A DNA stretch of 12,664 bases from DAOUEG01 sp964589285 (GTDB taxonomy: Bacteria > Chloroflexota > Dehalococcoidia > Dehalococcoidales > RBG-16-60-22): assembly GCA_964589285.1 (NCBI GenBank), contig CAZPSP010000076.1, positions 1 through 12,664 on the forward strand, in the 5' to 3' direction. The translations under genes and the position numbers were made by a program. Numbering within the stretch: position 1 is the first letter of the stretch; each line of letters opens with the position of its first letter. This document shows, piece by piece, positions 7,670-12,664 of the stretch. Below the pieces are notes generated by a model. The model did not search any database. It was not told the origin of the DNA and saw only the letters and a program-made list of their open reading frames with translations.

Positions 7670-7699
7670 TAATTTTTCTATGGGTTGATAGAAAAATTA
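7670..7699. repeat. Perfect 12-bp inverted repeat next to the livK promoter
   Basis: TAATTTTTCTAT (7670-7681) and its exact reverse complement (7688-7699) flank a 6-nt GGGTTG centre. The element ends 3 bases before the proximal -35 box. No T-run follows on either strand, so a terminator is unlikely. It could be a regulator-binding dyad or an RNA hairpin in transcripts from the distal promoter. Confidence 0.65.
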
Positions 7700-7702
7700 G
7701 TA

Positions 7703-7731
7703 TTGAAGCGATTTCAACCAGGATGTATACT
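7703..7731 (+). promoter_or_regulatory. Candidate proximal promoter of the liv operon
   Basis: TTGAAG (7703-7708) and TATACT (7726-7731) are exactly 17 nt apart. Transcription would start near 7738, giving a leader of about 108 nt before livK. The -35 box is part of a small dyad, TTGAA-N5-TTCAA (7703-7717), which could hold a repressor. The call is by consensus only. Confidence 0.55.
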
Positions 7732-7771
7732 CAGTACTCTCTGGAAGATGGAGATAAAGAAGAGCTATCGA

Positions 7772-7809
7772 GGGAGGTGATGGCATGGTCGATACATGAC
7801 CGCCCATGA
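7772..7809 (+). other. Strong ribosome site with tiny leader frames upstream of livK
   Basis: GGGAGGTG (7772-7779) precedes two nested starts. ATG 7780 encodes MAWSIHDRP and stops at 7809. ATG 7785, at ideal spacing, encodes only MVDT and stops at 7799. Neither frame reaches livK. This could be a translated leader or chance. Confidence 0.25.
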
Positions 7810-7845
7810 GCGAGATACCGGGTCTGCCAATTCAGGAGGTTGAAA

Positions 7846-9168
7846 GTGAAGAAAAATCTGAAATTCATTGTTTTTGCTTCTTTATGCGTTATTCTCCTTG
7901 TCTCGGTCCTGGCAGGCTGCTCAGGAGAGACGACCACTACCACTACCACGACAACCACAACAACGACAACGACCTCAAGCCCGTCGGCCACATCCACCAC
8001 CCCGGCGGACAAGACTGAAATCGTGGTCGGCATGTCACGATCGATTACCGGTTCCCAGGCCGCCATCAACGCTTCCGCGTTCCAGCCCATCTGGAAAGCA
8101 TTCGTCAAGCAGGTAAATGATGACGGCGGCGTCTACGTCTAGGAATACGGCAAGAAGCTCCCGATCAGGGTAATCGAGTATGATGACAAGAGCGACCCGA
8201 ACACGATGGTCCGTCTCACGGAAAAACTCATCGTGGAAGACAAGGTCGATTTCCTCTGGCCGGCCTGCGGCACGAGCATGATCTTCGCCCAGGCGCCAAT
8301 TGCACAGAAATATGATTATCTGCTCATCACCGCTGAAGGCGGCGCCACACAGATCTCCGATGCTCTCCCCAGCCTTCCCAACCTGTTCGTCACGCTCAGC
8401 TATTCGGACTGGTATGAGATCCCCGTCCTCGCCGATATGTTCGTGTCCAAAGGCGTAAAGACGGCTTATATCGTCTCCATCGCGGACCTCCACGGCATCG
8501 AATACAGCGGCGTTGCCAACATCGAATTCGCCAAGGCCGGCATCGAGATCATCGGCAGCAAGAGTGTGCCGCCCGATATCGACGACCTTTCCCCGATCAT
8601 CAAAGCCGCCAAGGATTCCGGGGCGGACGCATTCCTGCTCTTCGCCTATCCGGACCAGATCATGCCGGCGGTCGGCGTTTCCATGGCGCTGGAATATAAC
8701 CCCAAGGTCTGGCTGGGAGGCCCCGGCGTGAACTTCGGGTTCTTCCACACCGCGTTCGGTCCGGCCGTTGAAGGCTGCATGGGCTGGACGATGTACGCCC
8801 GCGGCATCACGGATGAACTCGATGCCATGGCTGATCTTCTCTACACCGGCCAGCCGGAAGACGTCCAGGACTGGTGGGGACATCCCTGCTACTGGGCCGG
8901 GCTGGAAATCTGGAAACAGGCTATTGAAGATACCGGCACGCTCGACCAGAAAGTGATCCGGGACTACATCGCCAACAATCACTTCCAGACGGTCTTCGGT
9001 GACACCTGGTTCACGACGTTCGGAGACGGCGGCGGTCTCCTGGCCAAGGAATGCCACACCGGCGAAGTCGGCCAGTGGATCAACGGCGTCTATGAAGTCG
9101 TCGGGCCATTCGACAAAGCCACCGCCGAGTGGGTCTACCCGAAACCGGCCTGGCCGGCAGCAGAGTAA
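7846..9168 (+). pseudogene. livK: Branched-chain amino acid-type ABC transporter substrate-binding lipoprotein, interrupted by one in-frame UAG
   Basis: The GTG at 7846 is the likely start: AGGAGG (7834-7839) lies 6 nt before it, while the in-frame TTG at 7840 would leave no spacing. The protein begins with a lipoprotein signal peptide ending in LAGC (22-25, acylated Cys25), then 15 consecutive Thr residues (29-43) as an extracytoplasmic linker. A type-1 periplasmic-binding fold of the Leu/Ile/Val (Peripla_BP_6) family follows, with EIVVGMSRSITGS near 58-70, a YDDKSDP strand-turn and PIIKAAKDSGADAFL. Codon 99 is TAG (8140-8142), in GGVYV-stop-EYGKK. The frame is intact on both sides and the total would be 440 residues, normal for the family. 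GAG or AAG to TAG is one substitution. As written only a 98-residue fragment is made. An internal ATG at 8206 would give 320 residues with no signal peptide. It is first in the liv operon. Actual ligand unproven. Confidence 0.85.
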
Positions 9169-9196
9169 CCTGCGTACCTAACCATCAGGATAACAA

Positions 9197-9242
9197 TCAG
9201 GCTGCCTGAAAACTGACTGCACCTGCCCTTCAGGCAGCCTGA
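9197..9242 (+). other. Intercistronic hairpin between livK and livH
   Basis: TCAGGCTGCCTGAA (9197-9210) pairs perfectly over 14 bp with 9229-9242 around an 18-nt loop. No U-run follows. It sits after the binding-protein stop and before the permease start. Such hairpins often protect the 3' end of binding-protein mRNA or trim read-through, so the receptor is made in excess of the membrane components. That role here is inferred from position. Confidence 0.6.
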
Positions 9243-9272
9243 ATTGGTAACCGGAAACAGACAGGTTGGAGT

Positions 9273-10145
9273 ATGGACTTTAATCAATTTATTTATGTGA
9301 TCATCGTCGGTCTTCTGCTGGGCGGTCTGTATGGATTGATAGCCATGGGGCTCAGCATCCAGTACGGCGTTGCCCGTGTGCTGAATGTGGGGCATGGTGA
9401 ATTCATCATGCTCGGGGCGCTGAGCACCTACACGCTGTACACGTTCGCGGGAGTCAACCCATTCATTGCCGTTGTCATTGCCGCTCCCGGATGCTTTGTC
9501 ATCGGCTATATTTTGCACGCCACGGTTTTCCGGCGGTTGCTCAAAACATCAGCCAACCAGGGCGTATTCGAGAGCAATTCGATGCTCGCCTCGTTCGGTA
9601 TCCTGTTCATCATCCAGAACATCGCCGCGATCGCCTGGGGATCCGCGATACGGCAGTATTCCTTCCTGAACGATCCCATCAGCATCCTCGGCGATGCCTA
9701 CGGCGCCAACCGGCTGGTCGTGCTGGGCGTCGCCATCGCACTGGGGATAGGATTTTATTTTTTCCTCACCTACACCAGGCTCGGCAAGGCTATCAGGGCT
9801 TCCTCTCAGGATGCTACTACCGCCAGTCTCATGGGCATTAATATCAACATGGTGCTGGCTATCTGCTTCGGCATCGGCGCGGCCCTGGCGGCCATTGCCG
9901 GCGTGCTTATCAGTATGGTCTATCCGGTGCATCCCAACATGGGCTTGGAATATACGATCATAGCCATCATCGTCGTCGTGCTCGGCGGCCTCGGCAGCAT
10001 TCCAGGCGCGTTCATCGGCGGCCTGCTGCTGGGCGTTATCGGCAGCTTCGTCAGTTTCTTCCAGCCGGGACTGACCCTGGCAAGTTATTACCTGCTCTTT
10101 ATCTTTTTACTGCTGGTCAGACCAAAAGGACTGTTTGGGAAATAA
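9273..10145 (+). CDS. livH: Branched-chain amino acid ABC transporter permease LivH
   Basis: This 290-residue polytopic membrane protein has about eight hydrophobic segments and is one of the two subunits of the translocation channel. Family marks are GGLYGLIAMGLS near 17-28, LNVGHGEFIMLGA (37-49), the cytoplasmic coupling loop LGKAIRASSQDATTASLMGIN (about 171-191), VVVLGGLGSIPGAFIGG (235-251), and the RPKGLFGK ending typical of LivH. Length is normal. The ATG at 9273 has GGAG directly against it and AGG 7 nt upstream, so initiation is probably weak, consistent with lower expression than the binding protein. It follows livK by 104 nt containing a strong hairpin and runs directly into livM. 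Confidence 0.95.
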   Translation: MDFNQFIYVIIVGLLLGGLYGLIAMGLSIQYGVARVLNVGHGEFIMLGALSTYTLYTFAGVNPFIAVVIAAPGCFVIGYILHATVFRRLLKTSANQGVFESNSMLASFGILFIIQNIAAIAWGSAIRQYSFLNDPISILGDAYGANRLVVLGVAIALGIGFYFFLTYTRLGKAIRASSQDATTASLMGININMVLAICFGIGAALAAIAGVLISMVYPVHPNMGLEYTIIAIIVVVLGGLGSIPGAFIGGLLLGVIGSFVSFFQPGLTLASYYLLFIFLLLVRPKGLFGK

Positions 10146-10146
10146 C

Positions 10147-11103
10147 ATGGGCATATTGAATATAGAAAAAAAGCAACTGATCATTCCGGCCATTATTTTA
10201 CTGGCACTCATTTTCCTGGCGGTCTTCCCTGTTTTCGGAGATTACTATCGTATCGTCTGGCTGTCCGGCATCCTGAGCTATGTGATACTCGCCGTTGCCT
10301 GGGCGCTCTTTTCCGGGGCCACCGGCTATGTATCGCTGGCAACGGCTGCTTTCTTCGGCGTCGGCATGTATACATCGGCGGTTATCGGCAACGATTACAC
10401 GCTCCTGCTGGTGGTACTCATCGGCGGACTGCTAAGCATGGTGCTGGCGGCCATAGCCGGTGCCATTACCCTGCGTTTGCGGGGCATCTACTTTGCCATA
10501 TTTACCTTCGGCATGGTGGAACTGATCAAGTACATCCTGCTCTGGTACGAGGTCAACTACACGGGCACCCGGGGACGTTTCGTCCTCGTGGTGGACAACG
10601 AGACCATCTTCTACGTGCTGATGGGTATCCTGGTGGTCCTGTTGATCACCGTGATGATCATCCGGCGTTCCCGCTGGGGTCTGGCGCTGCAAAGCATCGG
10701 TGAACATGAGGAAGCCGCGGCGCACATGGGCATCAACGTCACCGCTCTCAAGATAATTATCTTCGCCATCAGCGCCTTTTTCATGGGAACAACGGGCGCT
10801 ATCATGGCCATGAGAGTGACTTATATCGATCCGTACAGCGCGTTCGATACCATCCTCAATTTCACACCGCCGCTGATGGCGATATTCGGTGGTATGGGGA
10901 CCTATTACGGACCGATTATCGGCGCGGTCATCTTTTCAGTCCTGGAAGAATACCTTATCACCGAACATGCCGATATTTACCGGATGATCATCGGCGTGAC
11001 CCTCGTGGTCGCCATTCTCTTCCTGCCGAAAGGCCTCACCGGCCTAGTAGAAAAAATCTGGCAGCGTTTCTCCGGAGGTAACCGTGCATATTCTCGAGGG
11101 TGA
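10147..11103 (+). CDS. livM: Branched-chain amino acid ABC transporter permease LivM
   Basis: The second channel subunit has 318 residues from the ATG at 10147, one base after the livH stop. An in-frame TTG at 10135, preceded by AAAAGGA, would add four residues and overlap livH; I prefer the ATG, with doubt. Family marks are LFSGATGYVSLATAAFFGVGMY, LRLRGIYFAIFTFGM, the coupling loop RRSRWGLALQSIGEHEEAAAHMGIN, and MAIFGGMGTYYGPIIGAVIFSVLEE, followed by FLPKGLTGLVE near the end. Several hydrophobic segments span the whole length. Its last 20 nt overlap livG, so the two are probably translationally coupled. Length is typical of short LivM proteins. Confidence 0.95.
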   Translation: MGILNIEKKQLIIPAIILLALIFLAVFPVFGDYYRIVWLSGILSYVILAVAWALFSGATGYVSLATAAFFGVGMYTSAVIGNDYTLLLVVLIGGLLSMVLAAIAGAITLRLRGIYFAIFTFGMVELIKYILLWYEVNYTGTRGRFVLVVDNETIFYVLMGILVVLLITVMIIRRSRWGLALQSIGEHEEAAAHMGINVTALKIIIFAISAFFMGTTGAIMAMRVTYIDPYSAFDTILNFTPPLMAIFGGMGTYYGPIIGAVIFSVLEEYLITEHADIYRMIIGVTLVVAILFLPKGLTGLVEKIWQRFSGGNRAYSRG

Positions 11104-11830
11104 ACACGTAACCCGTTATTTCGGCGGTCTGGCCGCCGTGTCTGATGTCGACTTTTACGTGGACCAGGGTGAAATCGTCGGGCTCATCGGCCCGAACGGG
11201 GCCGGGAAAACAACACTCTTCAACCTGATATCGTCCACACTGCTCCCTAAACCCGGCACCATCAAATTCAAGGGAGCCATCATCACCGGCATGAAACCGT
11301 TCAGGATATGCCGGCTCGGCATCGCCCGGACGTTCCAGACCGTCAAGATATTCGCGAACCTTCCGGCCATCGAGAACGTCCGTATCGGGGCTTTCTTCGG
11401 GAGCGGCGCCAAGATATCTGCGGCGGAAGCTACCGAGCAGGCAACGAAAGCGCTGGATTTCGTCGGCCTGTCCGGCATCGCGGATACGCCGGCCCGTGAC
11501 CTGACGCTTTCCAACCAGAAGAAACTGGAGGTCGCCCGCGCCCTGGCCACCAAGCCGGAAGTGCTGCTCCTCGATGAAATGATGGCCGGCCTGACCCAGA
11601 CGGAAGTAGCTCAAGCTATGGAACTGGTCAAGAAAATCCGGGAACAGGGTATTACCATCGTCATGATCGAGCACGTGATGAAAGCCATCATGAACGTCTG
11701 TGACCGGATCATCGTTCTCAATTACGGAAAGAAAATAGCGGAAGGCACACCTCAGGAAATTGCGAACAGCCCGACCGTTATCGAAATATATCTGGGGAGT
11801 GAGGCCAATGCTGGAAATCCAGAACATTAA
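11084..11830 (+). CDS. livG: Branched-chain amino acid ABC transporter ATP-binding protein LivG
   Basis: This 248-residue cytoplasmic ATPase has Walker A GPNGAGKT (36-43), the Q-loop in RTFQ (Q85), Walker B VLLLDE (160-165; Asp164, Glu165), MAGL after it, and the switch His in IEHVM (H197). The signature segment is LTLSNQKKLEVARAL (140-154), where LSNQK replaces the canonical LSGGQ. LivG proteins often vary here, so the gene need not be defective. The start is GTG at 11084, with GGAGG (11074-11078) 5 nt upstream; it lies inside the end of livM. The C-terminus (EIANSPTVIEIYLG) is the usual LivG tail. It partners LivF to power LivH/LivM. Confidence 0.95.
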   Translation: MHILEGEHVTRYFGGLAAVSDVDFYVDQGEIVGLIGPNGAGKTTLFNLISSTLLPKPGTIKFKGAIITGMKPFRICRLGIARTFQTVKIFANLPAIENVRIGAFFGSGAKISAAEATEQATKALDFVGLSGIADTPARDLTLSNQKKLEVARALATKPEVLLLDEMMAGLTQTEVAQAMELVKKIREQGITIVMIEHVMKAIMNVCDRIIVLNYGKKIAEGTPQEIANSPTVIEIYLGSEANAGNPEH

Positions 11831-12512
11831 CGCTTTTTACGGCAACATCCAGGTACTCTGGGATGTCTGCCTTCGTGTGGATGAAGGAGAGATCGTCGCG
11901 CTGGTGGGAGCGAACGGCGCCGGTAAGACCACGCTGCTCAAGACCATCTCCGGCATCATGAAACCGGCGTCCGGCACCATCACCTTCCAGGGACAGCGCA
12001 TTGATAACATGGCCCCGAACGCCATCGTCGACCTGGGCATTTCCCAGATACCGGAAGGACGCCATCTTTTTACGGAAATGACCGTGAAAGAGAACCTGGA
12101 AATGGGCGCCTACAGTTCCAAGTCCTGGAAGGTCCGGCATGAAACGCTCGAACGGGTCTACGCATTGTTCCCGCGTTTGAAGGAACGTGAGAAACAGCTC
12201 GCCAGAACGATGAGCGGCGGTGAACAGCAGATGCTGGCGATGGGACGGGGCCTGATGTCACGCCCCAAGTTCTGCATCATCGATGAACCATCCAACGGCC
12301 TGGCTCCACGCATGGTGGCGGAGGTCTTCGACATCGTGAAATCACTCAGGGAGCAGGGAATCACCATCCTTATCATCGAGCAGAATGTCCGGCAAACGCT
12401 GGAGATAGCCGACCGCGCCTGCGTCCTGGAAAACGGCCGGTCAGCCCTGGAAGGCTGCTGTTCCGACCTGCTGCAGAGCGACCACGTGCGGAAAGCCTAT
12501 TTGGGATTGTAA
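11808..12512 (+). CDS. livF: Branched-chain amino acid ABC transporter ATP-binding protein LivF
   Basis: The second ATPase has 234 residues from the ATG at 11808, with GGGGAG (11794-11799) 8 nt upstream. A longer in-frame reading from TTG 11760 lies inside livG and is unlikely. It has Walker A GANGAGKT (34-41), Q-loop Q80 in SQIPEGRHLF, the canonical signature MSGGEQQ (135-141), Walker B CIIDEP (156-161), and IEQN at 190-193 in place of the switch His, as is normal in LivF. The PEGRHLF segment and the ending VRKAYLGL are typical of the family. It overlaps livG by 23 nt and is the last gene of the operon in this window. Confidence 0.95.
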   Translation: MLEIQNINAFYGNIQVLWDVCLRVDEGEIVALVGANGAGKTTLLKTISGIMKPASGTITFQGQRIDNMAPNAIVDLGISQIPEGRHLFTEMTVKENLEMGAYSSKSWKVRHETLERVYALFPRLKEREKQLARTMSGGEQQMLAMGRGLMSRPKFCIIDEPSNGLAPRMVAEVFDIVKSLREQGITILIIEQNVRQTLEIADRACVLENGRSALEGCCSDLLQSDHVRKAYLGL

Positions 12513-12664
12513 CCCATTCTTTATCCTCATGGTCCGGCAGGCCCAGCGTGGACACTAAGAAGAACGGTTTCATACGCTCTGAATCAACACTGGTTTAGCC
12601 CTGGTGAATCCCCTTTGGCATCTGATTTTAATAACCTGCGCTGTTGTTATATAATAGTGCAGAC
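12513..12664 (+). other. Intergenic tail after livF
   Basis: No convincing terminator hairpin or coding start is visible in these 152 bases. Near the edge, TTTAAT (12627-12632) and a perfect TATAAT (12650-12655) are 17 nt apart, a possible promoter for a gene beyond the window. Confidence 0.4.

Larger units (their letters stand above)
7420..7845 (+). other. Regulatory region upstream of the liv operon, 426 bases
   Basis: The stretch between the glycosyltransferase and livK holds two candidate promoters (7515-7543 and 7703-7731), a perfect 12-bp inverted repeat (7670-7699) and a strong ribosome site before a tiny frame (7772-7809). A 26-codon frame at 7577-7657 has no ribosome site and no recognised product. 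I see no RNA gene or terminator here. Confidence 0.6.

Noticed and set aside
7731..8108. Minus-strand frame with a long poly-Val run
   Set aside because: The run is the complement of the Thr linker codons in livK; it is an artefact of that repeat.
8140..8142. Pyrrolysine as a firm call for the UAG
   Set aside because: No pyl gene is in the window and binding proteins of this type are not known to need Pyl. Kept only as one option.
8035..9057. Minus-strand open frame of 340 codons
   Set aside because: It lies entirely antisense to the livK reading frame, a common shadow in GC-rich codons. No recognisable domain.
8206..9168. Separate 320-residue binding protein starting at ATG 8206
   Set aside because: It would lack a signal peptide and the first part of the fold, and has no ribosome site. 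It is better read as the continuation of livK after the UAG.

Overview
This window looks like bacterial chromosome, probably a contig from a metagenome or draft genome: it has a run of exactly 100 Ns at 5410-5509 and at least two interrupted genes. Coding is moderately GC-rich, apart from a visibly more AT-rich left edge (about 1-480). A Thr-tract lipoprotein, a surface protein tethered by a C-terminal membrane helix rather than LPXTG, and a compact Liv transporter cassette would fit Chloroflexota (Dehalococcoidia-like). No rRNA or marker gene is present, so this placement is weak inference.

Layout. (1) 1-461: the tail of an unrecognised gene, then an AbrB/MazE-type antitoxin broken by a frameshift, with no toxin gene beside it. 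(2) 516-2717, minus strand: a uracil-DNA glycosylase-like gene, then a tightly packed set of universal stress protein, metallo-beta-lactamase-fold hydrolase and a small acidic hypothetical protein. (3) 2836-5686, minus strand: a large modular secreted surface protein (signal peptide, CBM_X2 repeats, PKD, Ig-like, ZU5-like region, two CARDB-like domains, C-terminal membrane helix), cut near its N-terminus by the N gap. (4) 5687-6162: a 476-base divergent intergenic region with a probable minus-strand promoter and a long leader. (5) 6163-7419, plus strand: a GT87-type polytopic glycosyltransferase. (6) 7420-7845: a regulatory region with two candidate promoters and a perfect 12-bp inverted repeat. 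(7) 7846-12512, plus strand: a complete branched-chain-amino-acid-type ABC uptake operon in the order livK-livH-livM-livG-livF. (8) 12513-12664: an intergenic tail with a possible promoter for a gene beyond the edge.

The liv operon would make a lipid-anchored substrate-binding protein, two membrane permeases and two ATPases. LivM/LivG and LivG/LivF overlap by 20 and 23 nt, suggesting translational coupling. The binding-protein gene carries one in-frame UAG after codon 98 with intact, correctly framed coding sequence on both sides. As written, the transporter would lack its receptor unless the stop is read through, is a sequencing error, or another locus supplies the protein.

I found no clear evidence of a wholly new system. 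The best leads are the UAG in livK, the cysteine-free glycosylase, the surface-protein architecture and its mis-sized gap, and the dyad-rich control region upstream of livK.
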